This document shows positions 1 to 10,900 of a stretch of DNA of 64,000 nucleotides, one piece after another. The stretch is taken from the NCBI GenBank assembly GCA_014529385.2, contig CM043953.1, positions 73,249,872 to 73,313,871 on the forward strand. Reading direction: 5' to 3'. The position numbers and the translations under genes were made by a program. The notes beneath the pieces are model-generated. The model was given only the letters and a program-made list of their open reading frames with translations. It did not search any database and was not told the origin of the DNA. This DNA is from Adiantum capillus-veneris (Eukaryota; Streptophyta; Polypodiopsida; Polypodiales; Pteridaceae). Position 1 is the stretch's first letter. Each line of letters starts with the position of its first letter.

Positions 1-674
1 CATTTTTCCTTGTCGTATCTCTAAAGGCCCTCCACATAACCATGGGCTCCCAACTTAACCCTTTTGTCTCTTCAAGAACATCTCTCACAATGACAGGCTC
101 TCCATGCAGCCAATGTCTTCGAAAATGTTCAAGTCCTTCTTCTTTGACAACTTGAGTTGTTGGGCAATAAAGGAAGTTGTCATTACTGCCAGTTCTATGG
201 GCAGCCCTGCGCAGATGCTCACCGCAACCATCAGCAGAGCAAGGTACATCTTTGGATGTTCTGGAAAGGCAATCAGCACAAGGGACATGCACATCTGGGT
301 GAGGCAACTTCAAACCCATTTTAGTGAAGCTACTGACATTATCTACCAGCTTCCTTATCCAGTCCTGATGCAGAAGTCTTTTTAAAATCAGAACACCTGA
401 TCCACAGCCACCCCTTTCACAAGGAGGACAAGGGATACTGTGATCTTCATTGACACACCAAGGAGGTATTTTGAAGTGGTAGCCTTGGTCTACAGTTTGT
501 GAATCATTAGCTAGGCCCTTAGCTCTCGCATGTGAGCACTGTTCAGCAGAGCATGCTTCTTTGCCTCCAGGCTGATGCCCTTGTCGAAGCTCTCGACAGC
601 ATGTGAGGCACAACTCATAATCACAAGTAGAACAGCCTCTGTATAGATCGACAATTGACGTCCTGCAATTATTG
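1..674 (-). CDS. Exon holding the second cysteine cluster, KDM3 signature and start of JmjC
   Basis: Starts after the acceptor TTTTTTGCAG at 675 and stays open to the window edge. It encodes NNCRTSIVDLYRGC, CDYELCLTCCRELRQG, HFKIPPW, IPCPPCERGGCGSGVL, a DNFLYCP segment, then HFRRHWLHGEPVIVRDV and WEPMVMWRAF. The last two begin the JmjC domain. Overlapping ORFs in other frames are shadows. Confidence 0.85.
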
Positions 675-3600
675 CTGCAAAAAAGTGAGCCAGATAATGA
701 GATTCGGTACCATAAGAAGAACGAAAGACTAAATTCCAGTTCAATTTTTGGTAACCCTGATTTCCATGGAGGGGTGATATTATATGCTACAAAGTCGGTC
801 ATGATTGCAACGCACGCGATCAAGAACCCCGATCACAGAAACAGAATGGTTTGGAAAGGGAAAGGAAGAAAGGATGAAGGCTTTCTGCATTGTCAAGTTG
901 GGGGAAAAAACATTCTAAAATATTTTGCATGACCTACTCCAGCTTAAAAGATCTCAAGGGAAAACCTTCATCCATGGAAAGCAATCGCAAGGACAATCCT
1001 ACAGTGTTGAAAGCGGGCACTTGATTAATTTGTATATACAAGTTTTATGGGGCAATTTCACTAGCCACAATTGGTCACTACTACAGACACAGAAAACTGT
1101 AACGGAAAAGGAGCCAGCTTCCACTCATCACAGAAAGCTAATGTAAAACACTGTAGGAGGCAAGGCCTGCAACTAACCAGAATAATCTTTCATCCTGCAT
1201 CACTTTTGATCTTTCAACTTTAACTTTCCCATCTGCTGCCAATCAACAAGCCAAGACCCACGTACACTTAATTGCCGATTTTACAAAAGGATTTGGAACA
1301 TCACAAGAGTTGCATGACCCTTACCTCTCCACCTTTCCTCCATGAGAACTTCTTCAAGTTGCTCACTATGTAGCTGCTCTAAAAGAGGTCTGATATACGA
1401 AAGCATGTATCGAAGATATTTAATCCGTTTGGTAACACTCAGCTTTTGTTTCTGCAGAAAACACCCAGATGCTCACATGAACATTTAAATGAGATTTGGG
1501 AAGAACAAATCTAGATCAGAATCTGCACTGAAGATCACCATTTCGAAACAAGCAGACTTTGTGATGTCTTTTCGAAGACAAGCTTTACAATTGCAGAAAC
1601 CACGACAATGGGGGCAAGCCTGAAGTAGGTCATCTCTGCTCATCTTAGGATACCTGACAATACATAGTTTCAGTAAGAAAAGACGAATTCTAAAATCACC
1701 AATTAAGGACACCACGAGTAATAAAATACATAGTGATTTCAGTAAGAAAGAGGAATTCTACAATCACCAAATAAGGACATTTCAAGCACTAAATAACCTT
1801 TAGATAAGCCCTCATGAATTTGAGCACAAGTAAATACAAAATCTTTAGAAAAGAAAAACACGTGACAAATATATTAAAAAAATATAGACTTCATAAAAAA
1901 GAACACAACTTGAACAAACTTAAATACACAGATACCTCCATAAAACGAAGAAAAGCTCAAATTCAGGAGAATGGTAGGCCCAAGGTAGTCACCACAAGAT
2001 AATATAATTGACACCTTCATCACAGGATGGCATGCCCACAAATGTCGCATTACATAGACATTGGACAAACACGCAGATGTAGGTAAGAAGAGCTCAATGT
2101 AAAGACTGCAGAAATACAGTGAGTAATATGGAAAGTCTCATCTCTTACCACCGTGCAAGACATTGTTTGCAGTAACGTTTCTTCAAACACTTTTGACAGT
2201 AAATAATTTCCTTTTCAGAACAACGGCACTGATGACAGCTTCCAATTTGCCACTTCCTGCCTGCATGTGTGTCCTGGTCAAGGTGTTGTGATGAATCGTC
2301 AAGGTTTTTAAGAACACTGCCATCGTCATTGTCACTGCTCATGCACTGTGATAATTTTCAAGCGGGAAAAATTCTCTGATTCAGTAAGACTTTCTAAGAC
2401 CAAAACACTTCAATATGACAATCCTTCTATCTACAATAGGTTTATACCTATATTTCCTTTGTAACTGCCAGAAAAGATTCTCTTTTTTACATAAAAAAAG
2501 GAAGAGAGTGAAGAGTAAAATGCAAACAGTAACATGCTCGTAACATGTAAAGAGTAAACGGCCATTTTCCTCATTGCAAAAAAGCTCGTAACTGTCCAAA
2601 ACCATCATGAGGGTCAAGTGTAGAGAAAAATAAGAAAAGTGCAAAGTAGGAAGTAGAGTGTAAATAGTAACAAGTAAAAGCGTCTTGTCCAAATACAAAC
2701 GGGATTTCAGTTGTCAACTTGCAGCCCTCCATCACTTGAAAGAGTGTTTAAGAAAACCAGCAGGAACATTGGAAATTGACCACCTCTAGCTTACTTGCTT
2801 TGTATCAAAACATTCGTATGATGGCTTAGCGAAAAATGAAGGTTTACCCTCCCTGGTCTTCTATGATGTATCTTTCCCGAGAATCAATGCGGCGCAAATC
2901 TAGACTCTTGAGTGTGTGTATAATTCGTTATCATGCTTCATAGGTAAGAAATGACCAGTAAAGGCGATGCAGAACATACTGATACGATTCACCATGTTCA
3001 TACCAATAGAGCTTCATAAAAATAATAATAAGGCTTCTTTGCCTGTGTATGGCATGTGTATGGCAGGAGCCTAAAAGAATTTGCATGCAATAGCACAATG
3101 CAGTCACAGTCCAAATTATCTGACCTTGATGGAGACTGGGAGAGCTGGAGGCATAGAAAAAACATTTCTCTCCTCAATCTTCTTCGACAACCGGTCTGTG
3201 AGCACCCTTGGAAGGGCACTCTCTGATTCTTTGAGCAAAGGCAGTTTACCATTTGGTGAGGATCCAGGCAGTGTCTCTTTTGTCGAATTCAGTGAATATG
3301 ATGCGACTTTCGAGTGTTTCTCCTTTAACTGTAGCATAGCTCCTATCCCAACCTGCTTGTTAGAGCCTTTGCTTGGAACCTCTGATCTCTGTTCTGCTAA
3401 TTTTAAACTTTGTGTCGACTCCACTGACCTTGGAAGCTGATGGTCTGCAAACTTAAGCCTGCTTTTTGTTCCTGAAGAGTTTGTAGGTCCAATGTCTGCT
3501 AGCTTGACCTTTTTTGTTGGAGTTGCAATTGGTACCACATCTGGCAACCTTTTTTTAACATACGTATTTTGCTTTTGACCAATTACCTTGTTTTCCATAA

Positions 3601-5914
3601 CCAAATTAGAGCACTTCCATAGCTTTCCATTACTTTTCTTGCACCGAAGGTTGACTGGAACGTCAGCCTGCTTATCATCACAAGTCTTTGCCTTTGAGGA
3701 CTTGCTTGGATATTTTTCTAGAAATGCCTTAACCAGAACAGCTTTCTCTTTGAGTGTCAACAGCTTTTCGTCAAGGCTCTTGCGCATGGAATCCTTATTC
3801 TCTACCTTCCTCTTAGAGGCTATTAATTTTGTAGAAAGTCCATCGCTCGACATGTGCTGATGCAATGTCACATTCAAGCCCTTGCAAAATTTATCTTCTG
3901 GAGAGGTCACTTTTACCAGTCTCCTCATTAAACTAGTGTGCTCCTTCTTGTGAAGCAGCTTACTTTCCATCAACCGCTCCGCACAATTCTCAAGCTTTTT
4001 ATTGAAGTGTGCTGCATCTTCATCCACTACTTTTGATGAAATCTTGTTTACAACACAATACTTCTTGCTGTATCCCTCAATCCCCACTTTTTGCTTGGAG
4101 ACCGAAGTATCACGCTTATCCTTCTTGCAGAGGCTGCCAGATTCTAGTGTACGTGCTACTTTCTTGGCAGTCCTGCAATTTGATACTTCTGGCATGTCCG
4201 CTTCAGAACCTTTAACAGCTTCTCTACAACTCTTGCTGTGAAGCCTTTCCTTGTTCTCCATCTCAAACATCGAAGACATTGACGGCTTACTAATACATTT
4301 CTCGCCACTCACGGCATGGACACTGTCTGACACTCTCTTCAGCTTCTTGACAACAACTGCATCAGCTTCAAAAGCAGGAATTAACTTTCGCTTGCTCTTG
4401 GTGCTCCAAGAACCAACTAAGCTTCTGGACGCCATTTCTGTCATGTCTGTAGTCTTCGGCTTCCTCCTTTCAGAGCACTGGCATAGCCTTCTATCCAGAC
4501 TTCCCAAACGACAACCTCCTGCAGTCTCAACATCCTTAAACCCATTGCAATCCTTGCAAAGCAGCCCTTGTTCACAAACCTTCTGGTTTGATGATTGCTT
4601 GCAGATGCGATTGGCTTGAAGAAGTGGCAGACTATTCTCAGCCTTAGGGAAGGAATTGCCCATACGAGCGTTGCAATTTGAATCTTCTTCAGACCCACTG
4701 CTAATGGCACCATCTGAGGTACATGTATGCACCACAAAGTTTGGGGATTTCTGAGTTTTAGTGCAGCTATCGTCCTCACGTTCCAAAGTGTCCTTCTCCC
4801 TGTTGCAGAGAGGAATGCCAGATATATCAAGCTCTGTTTCCCCTGCTAAACTTTCACCACCCTCGTTCCAAAGAGGGTTCAGAGAAAAATAAGTTTCCAT
4901 GTCAGCTGCAGCTGCCTCCGGGCAGTGATCACCATCAGAGTCGCCAACCTCAATATCCCATACAAGTCTCTTGTAGTTCTCTGAAAACAAAGACCTATCC
5001 ACAAAGTCAGCAGCCATATCCTCTACCGATTTCTCATCCACAGAAAATCCCATCATGGTAATCTCCTCCCCTGGCGCCTCTTTCTTTCTGTGAACATGTG
5101 TGCTTACCTTCACTGCCAACTGTTCCTCTGACCTCACACCCACATCGACAGCACAATTGTTTACCTCCATCTCTACTGCAGCACATTTCATTGTCGTCAC
5201 TTCTGCTGGCACCTCTTTCTTGCTGTTGACACACATGCTTACCTTCGCTGCCAACCATTCCTCTGACCCCGCACTCTCATTGACAGCGCAATTGTTTACC
5301 TCCATCTCCGCCATCTTCTCACTTTCATTTACAGAACGTGCATCTCCCTTCCTTTCCATCTCCTCTGCGAGCCTCTCACTCTCAATGATTGCGCATGTCT
5401 TCACCTTCACGCTCTCATCAACAGCACAATTATTAACCTCCGTTTCTGTCAACCTCTCACTTTCATCCATAGCGGATGTTTTTCCCTTCCTTTCTATCTC
5501 ATTCGATATCCTCTCACTCTCAATAATTGCACATGTGTTCACCTTCACTGCAATCTCTTCTGCGTGCGTCTTGCTGAGTTCATTGGAGAGAGAATTATCC
5601 AAGACAAAAGGCTCAATAATTTCTGTCACGGCATAGACAGCCTCATCGTCATAAAGAGACTCACAGAGATCCTTCTCCTCAGAGCCATTTGATAATACCA
5701 CTCCTGAAACAGCATTAATGGCGTCATCATTGTACAACATCTCACACAATTCGTTGTTCTCATTAGATTGACAGGAAGATTCTGCATCCCACTCTTCACA
5801 ATTGCAGCCACGCTGCATCACAAGGCCATTATCGCCATGATGCAGCACACATGCTTGCTCTGCTAGGGGAGGTTCACCAAAATCAGAAAATTCGATTGCA
5901 TGGAAGGGTTCCAT
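1..5914 (-). CDS. JMJ25-like: KDM3/JMJ25-type JmjC histone lysine demethylase, 5' part (gene continues past the left edge)
   Basis: Split gene read on the minus strand. In order it encodes a long acidic to basic N-terminal region (about 930 residues, one exon), a RING-like zinc cluster (CHQC, CQKC, CKQC, CPHC, CNCKAC), a coiled segment, a second cysteine cluster (NNCRTSIVDLYRGC then CLTCCREL), the KDM3 signature RGGCGSGVL, and the start of JmjC (GEPVIVRDVLEE, then SWEPMVMWRAF) at the window edge. KDM3 proteins are nuclear Fe(II)/2-oxoglutarate dioxygenases that remove H3K9 methylation; in Arabidopsis the relative IBM1 protects genes from heterochromatin marks. The Fe-binding residues lie outside the window, so activity cannot be judged. 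The ATG at 5914 has a good context (GCCATGG). One small exon between 675 and 1324 is not resolved: exon phases require it. The family call is firm; the exact orthologue is not. Confidence 0.9.
1325..1451 (-). CDS. Exon 4: helical linker
   Basis: Bounded by an acceptor TTTCTGCAG at 1452 and a donor GTAAGG at 1324. It encodes a basic helical segment (KYLRYMLSYIRPLLEQLHSE and on), matching the conserved YLLxxLLPxLxQIHxEQ linker of plant KDM3 proteins. It ends with one base of a split codon, whereas the next recognised exon starts needing two, so an intervening small exon is expected. Confidence 0.8.
1539..1653 (-). CDS. Exon 3: zinc cluster, second half
   Basis: The acceptor (TTGTCAG) just above 1653 is clear. 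It encodes YPKMSRDD, then CPHCRGFCNCKACLR, the diagnostic end of the KDM3 RING-like cluster. The left boundary is tentative: GTGATC at 1538 keeps phase 0 with the next exon but is a weak donor. Confidence 0.75.
2149..2345 (-). CDS. Exon 2: zinc cluster, first half
   Basis: Begins after an acceptor (ATCACAG) at 2346 and ends at a donor GTAAG at 2148. It encodes an acidic stretch followed by CHQCRC, CQKC and YCKQCLARW. The last codon is split: TG here plus G of the next exon restores W-Y-P, the conserved KDM3 sequence. The phase match on both sides supports the model. Confidence 0.85.
3125..5914 (-). CDS. Exon 1 of the KDM3-type gene: 930-residue N-terminal region
   Basis: Open from ATG 5914 to a donor at 3124/3123 (AAG|GTCAGA). 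Joining in phase 0 to the exon at 2345 keeps the frame. No known domain is seen. Residues 53-73 and 80-100 repeat an LCExLYxDxAxxAV motif. Residues about 122-297 (5024-5551) hold degenerate repeats of CAIIESER...ERKG, EVNNCAV and SEExLAxKVS. The distal half is lysine and serine rich (VVKKLKR, KKVARTL, SKRKVENK), consistent with nuclear targeting. Plus-strand ORFs over this exon are antisense shadows. This region evolves fast in KDM3 proteins, so its novelty alone is not surprising. Confidence 0.85.
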
Positions 5915-6480
5915 GGCTTTTACTTCAAGGTTTGCATTGAAATTGCATAGATCTCTAAGCTGCCTTCGAAACAGAGGCTCGATTTGGTGAAGATCTGCAA
6001 CTCAGCATGATGTTGATCGATCACCATGGACCAATGTCCACAAACATCCAAAATTGCAGCTTTCGGGCACGATTCGAAGCACATCTGCTTGCTTTAGAAT
6101 ACAGTGGGAACTTCAATTCAGCAAGACAATTCTCCCAATTTGGGGAAAATTCGTCGAAATGCAGGGAATGAGCAAGGTCTTGCTATGGCGAGGGCAGTAA
6201 GGAAAGAGGAGATTTCTTCAATGAGACGGCTTGGGGGGAATGGGGATGCCGGAAGAAGAAGGGGGTGTTGCTAAAGTAAGTTTTGATAGCCACACGGGCG
6301 ATAGTGCTGCGCACGCGCGCACGCACAGAGAGAGAGAGAGAGGGGGGGGGGGGGGGGGGGGGGGGGTACGGTCTCTGTTGAAGCAGCCACCCACAGGTTC
6401 TGGGTTGGTAATATTGTGGGTTGAGGGTGACAAAAACGATGGAAAGCGTCGCCTGCGTTATTGTGCATTCCAAGATCATC
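5915..6480 (-). promoter_or_regulatory. Probable 5' leader and promoter region of the KDM3-type gene
   Basis: No continuing ORF upstream of ATG 5914. On the coding strand this region contains a C25 run (6342-6366) followed by a CT repeat (6327-6342), a pyrimidine tract typical of plant promoters and leaders. No TATA box could be placed with confidence. The transcription start is not determined, and part of the region could be a spliced leader. Confidence 0.5.
6327..6366. repeat. (AG)n plus G25 simple repeat
   Basis: AG dinucleotides run directly into 25 consecutive G. Such a run can form a G-quadruplex on the plus strand and is prone to length errors in assembly. Confidence 0.95.
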
Positions 6481-6837
6481 CTCCTCGTTTTTCTTCTGCC
6501 TTAAAAAAAATGCCTAGTCATCCGACTCTAGAGTCTACGACTCCATAATAAAAGAGCTGGTTTCCTTTTGGGGATTTTCTAATCTTAATGTTCACATTAG
6601 AAAAATGTGAGTGGTCTCAAATTCAGAGCTGGCAATTTGGCATTCATGTCTCAAATGTAAATTTGTCATTTTGGGATCACCCATCATTGGGTCTGTTCAT
6701 CTCCAGCTCAAATGTCAAATGCGCACATATTGCAAACCTCGTCACTAATTGACACTCCCTAGGGAGGTGGGATCAATGGCCCACATTAGGCGTCACAAGG
6801 CGGGTACAATCCGGACCGTCCGATCGTCGTTTGAGCT

Positions 6838-6995
6838 AGGTGTGAACTAAGAGTAAACTCGGGAGGTATGTGCACCACACCGAATTTGGTGTGAACTCGG
6901 TGTGAACAAAGTGTGAGCTTGGTGTGAACTTGGGAGGTCTGCACACCACACCAAATTTGGTGTGAACTCAATGTGAACTTGGTGTGAACTAGACG
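6838..6995. repeat. Short tandem and dispersed GGTGTGAAC repeats inside the MITE
   Basis: At least eight copies or near copies of GGTGTGAACT in 160 bp, some grouped around two similar blocks (CACCACACCRAATTTGGTGTGAAC). They probably arose by slippage after the element formed. Confidence 0.75.
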
Positions 6996-7059
6996 TAAAC
7001 TTGTCCGCGACACCATGATCTATAAACTTACCTCACACATACCCTTCAACACATGTGCA

Positions 7060-7115
7060 ATAACCTAGTGGTTAGAGTCAATTTCATGGGGAGAGGGTGG
7101 CGGGTTCAAACCTCA
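7060..7115 (+). other. tRNA-like pol III promoter segment (possible SINE head or tRNA relic)
   Basis: ACCTAGTGGTTAGAGT resembles a tRNA A box and D-arm. About 35 bp downstream GGGTTCAAACCT matches the B box consensus GGTTCRANNCC. The segment does not fold into an obvious full tRNA cloverleaf. It is most likely a captured tRNA-derived sequence or SINE fragment inside the MITE. Confidence 0.45.
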
Positions 7116-7379
7116 AGTTCTAAAAAGTGGGAAATTTTTGCATTCCCTAGGTAATCCAACGGTCACAATCAACCGGTGATCGTGAGCCATTGATCCCACC
7201 TCCCAAAAGGAGGTGTCAATTAGTGACGAGGTATTGCAAACTATTTTTGGTCACTCAGTAAAGCTTTGGTAGTTTTAATAGCTTTGGCTGTTTTGGTAGA
7301 TTTGATAATTCTGTCATATTGATGTGAACAAATAATATGGTTATGAAGTAAGCTTCAAAGGTTATAAGTGTACTGTACG

Positions 7380-8885
7380 AGCTCAAAAAAAGGGTAACAT
7401 CATTGTTACATCAAGAGGTATCCTTTTCCAAGGACTCTATCAACTAGACGACTATAGCTTTGGTGAAGTTGCAGATGAAGCTACGCTCTCACCATCTTAG
7501 CTACAGATAGCTCAACTTTGGCATGCCAAACACAGACACGTTAACTTCGGCAACCCATGGTTTCTTCACTATATGAGGTTAAAGAGCCAAGTTGTCATCC
7601 ACACTTATCGAGGATGTCAATCATTCTGCAATGATGGTTCTGTACATGCCTCAGAGAAGCCAACTCTCATTGACAATGATCTATGTGGCCCAAGGCAAAC
7701 CACCGCTATTGGTGAATACATGTACTTTGTAGCATTTATTGATGAGTGCACTACATATTAGTGGGTCTTACCAAAGACAAAGTCACACATACATTTAAAC
7801 TCTTTGTAGCGAGAGTTGAAACTCAGTCTGGGGCAACTATCAAATCCCTACGCACAGATAGGGGGGAAGGTTATATAGGATCTCTCTAAACATACCTCAA
7901 TGGAAATGGCATTAAACACCAACCACACCTTATAGAGCACAACAAAATGGTGTAGCACACTGCAAAACTGGGACCATTATGGAAATGGCCCAATTCATGT
8001 TTAAGGTCAAAGACTTCTCCAATCATTAATGGTTTGAAGTTGTCTCTTGTGCCAACTACATTCTCAATCATTGTCCAACTAATGCTCTTTGAACTAGCAC
8101 GCCTTATGAAGCATGGTTTGCATCCACACCAAACATTTGTCACTTTTGAATATTTGGATGTTTAGCCTATGCTCATGCACCCAAGAGCTTAGAAGAACGT
8201 TAGATGATAAGCCCATCAAAAGTATCTTTGTAGGCTACATTGAAACCTCAAGAATCAATAGATTGTACAATCATATCACACAAATGATCATCAAGAGTAG
8301 AGATGCAATCATTGCAAAGAACCATGCATATCAAGCTAAATCTAATCAAGAAGAACCCTTCTTGGATCTACCCCATTTGATTAGCACATACAGGAGTGGC
8401 CACCTTTCGATGATATTGTATAACATGAGCAGCAAGAAATGCATTAACAACCTGCTCTAACACATGGAACCAATTGTTGGAAAAGCACAACACCAGATTA
8501 GACCAGCTATAAAGCAAAAAGGTAGAAGTTGTTTCTACTGCAATGCTCACCCTTCCTAGTCAAAAGGTAAATGACAGTGAACCACAACACTATCAACAAG
8601 CCCTTCAAGATACAAAATGGCATCAAGCAATGCAAGAAGAATATAATTGAATCCTTAAGAATAATACTTGGGGATTGGTGGATATGACCAAGAATAGAAA
8701 GGATATAGGTACATAAGGGGTGTACAAAATGAAAAGAATAGTGGTAGTCTCAATAAGTGTAAAGCACGACTATTGCACAAAGTTATTCCTACGAAAAGGT
8801 ATAGACTACATAGAGACATTTGCATCCACATCAAGAATAACCACAATCTACACTGTTGTTGCATTAGTTTCACATCAAGGTCGGT
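7380..8885 (+). pseudogene. Decayed Ty1/copia polyprotein fragment
   Basis: Successive broken frames give the copia order: gag-preintegrase (LWHA...RHVNFGN), integrase (NDLCGP, YFVAFIDECTTY, then IKSLRTDRGE, QQNGV, FGCLAYAHAP, FVGYIETSRINRLY) and the start of reverse transcriptase (WHQAMQEEYN, NTWGLVD, KCKARL). There are many frameshifts and stops. The catalytic core is destroyed, and most of RT, RNase H and both LTRs are not recognisable here. It ends near the LTR relic at 8886. Confidence 0.75.
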
Positions 8886-9209
8886 CATATTAGGTTTCAC
8901 GCCCCGTGGCCGGTTATGGTCGGGCGCCCGTCCACTTACTCTTATTCATTTGGTTTTAATGTCAAATAAGGAGTTGAGAGGCATTTGCACGTCTGTCGCA
9001 CGTGTTAAAGCAAGGGACTTGCCGTACAATGTGTGTGAGCCACAAATGGCTGCAAGCACATAACCAGACTAATCTAGCAAGCTCAACAGAGCAAGGGTGT
9101 GTCACTCACTGTCGTATGCTCGCCTTCGTGGAGGATTCCTCGCCGCGAAGAAGAGGGAGCTACTGTTGTGGCGTGCTCAACCGCCTCGTTGCCGCCGTGC
9201 CGTCGTAAT

Positions 9210-9275
<66 letters not shown>

Positions 9276-9571
9276 ACACACACACACAAGGAGATGAAGA
9301 AGAAGATGGAGATGGAGCAAGAGCACTCTTCAATTGCACAAACGAGAGAATGAGTGATTTTTAGGTTTAGGTGACTTTTATATGAGCTCGTCCAATTCAC
9401 ACTTGGGCGCCCATGCTTAGCCAACTAACCCTTGAATGTTCCAATTAGAGTGCGTCTCTTATCGACGATCACTCTTACCCTTTTCCTATTAAACCGACAA
9501 GCCCGGTCCTTGACTCTACCAAATATAATACGGCGTCTATCGTAGATGATGGGGTGTCCATGAGGGTTAAC
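8886..9571 (-). mobile_element. LTR relic of a minus-strand gypsy-type element
   Basis: On the minus strand, AGGAAGGGGGACA (9571-9583) is a good polypurine tract directly before TGTTAACCCTCATGG, an LTR start. A TATA box (CATATAAAAG) lies near 9376-9386. A (GA)n leader (9211-9271) follows. The left boundary is approximate. The 60 bp upstream of the tract read like the usual 3' end of a gypsy polyprotein. No matching second LTR was found. Confidence 0.5.
9211..9271. repeat. (CT)30 microsatellite
   Basis: About 30 uninterrupted CT units, followed by a short CA stretch. Confidence 0.97.
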
Positions 9572-9583
9572 ATGTCCCCCTTC

Positions 9584-10900
9584 CTAATGTAGATTCCGTC
9601 CTCGGAAGCTATTGATTTGAAGCTCGTTCATTGAGGTGGAAGAGCGTTTGAGATGAATGTCCTTAGCCTTCTTAAGTCACTGCAAAATCAAACATAATTG
9701 GCACACTAATTACATTCTTATATACAATGAAAAAGCATGTGCAGTTGTAGGCAGAAAAATTGATTGGTAACAGAATATTAAACAATTTGTCAGCAATAAA
9801 CATTAAATGTAATATAATCAAACGCATAAACAGTTGTAAAGGTAAAAAAACTAAATAAGTCTGGGGTCGCTAATTTAACATCGAAAGGCACTAGAGATCA
9901 ACTATTAATACCATGGGTAAGCTTCTCAATTTTCTCTGGTCAATTAAGCCACGTATTTCATGTATGAGGGCTGACTAGAGGCTATACCTAGAAGACCTTG
10001 TAGTTAAGCTACGATGAAAGGAATTGCTCATGAAATCATCGCTTGATTTATTTCCTTTTCTTTGATCCCCCAAAGTTTTTTCACATTGATTCAATTTTGA
10101 TATGTGTGCTTATTTTGTATGCCTTGGGTTTTTTGCTTTTCAAGGAAAAGCGCCCACATTGGGAACCTCTAGGGCTCTAGTACCATAGGCGATACATGTG
10201 AGTGAAGTACCAAATCAAGCTGAGATTTCTCTTACCACTTAAGATTTTACATTGTGGCACTTTGATATTTTTTTTTGTTCGTTTTCAGCATTTTAATTTT
10301 GTAACTTTGGGGGGTCATATAACACTGTTACCCTCCCCAGGCTCATCACATTAGAAAACTCCCTTTATAATACTTAAGCTAAAGGTCAATGGGGACTAAG
10401 GCCACCTAGTACATTGCACACAATGCTGCCTAAATCAGATTAAGAACCTAAGTAACCATTGATTATTAGGAAGGCATTCCACATGGTATTAAGAGAAGAT
10501 CTCTAATGTCTAGCTTGGTCAAACTAGCTTAGTCGGACTGCTTGATTTTTAAACCTAGACAAGTGATTATGACAAAAAATTACATTGAATTTAATGTTTG
10601 ATACTAAACAAATGCGTTGAATATTATGCTACCAATCAAAACTAAAGCATATAAACATGGATGCAAAAAGGATAAGGGGGCAATGCTAATGGACAAGAAA
10701 CACCTATTTGTGTTGATGATCGCGCTTGATTTGAAGAGTGAACGAGAGAAAGATTCCATGAAGGTCCAAATCCTAACAACAACAACACGTTTCTGTACAC
10801 ATTAGGAAACACAAAGAATATCTCTAGGAGGCACATCAGTGGGAACAGGTACCAACCCTTATTGAACCCAATCAAACAGCACAAGAAACCCTAACCTAAT
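9584..10900. other. Stretch without a recognisable gene
   Basis: No ORF with recognisable homology on either strand. At 10181-10195 the minus strand reads ATGGTACTAGAGCC, a diverged likeness of the initiator-tRNA-Met primer site, but no LTR pair supports it. It is probably worn-out retroelement interior. Confidence 0.5.

Larger units (their letters stand above)
6737..7231. mobile_element. Mutator-like MITE (495 bp) with 9-bp target duplication
   Basis: Terminal inverted repeats of about 48 bp (6737-6784 and 7184-7231), starting CCTCGTCACTAATTGACAC, are flanked by a perfect 9-bp direct repeat TATTGCAAA (6728-6736 and 7232-7240). Nine-bp duplications with long TIRs are the hallmark of Mutator-like elements. 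There is no transposase. The interior holds diverged GGTGTGAAC repeats (6838-6995) and a tRNA-like promoter segment. The nearest gene is the KDM3-type promoter, about 260 bp away. Confidence 0.85.

Noticed and set aside
5100..5636. 178-codon plus-strand ORF opposite the demethylase exon
   Set aside because: Its low-complexity leucine/serine/threonine composition is the antisense reading of the repeats in exon 1. The minus frame has conserved downstream exons.
9083..9424. Overlapping ORFs across the (CT)30 repeat
   Set aside because: They are created by dinucleotide runs read as LS or RE repeats; no conserved sequence on either side.
10181..10195. Primer-site-like ATGGTACTAGAGCC on the minus strand
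   Set aside because: Two or more mismatches to the initiator-tRNA-Met site and no LTR end or internal gag in the expected place.
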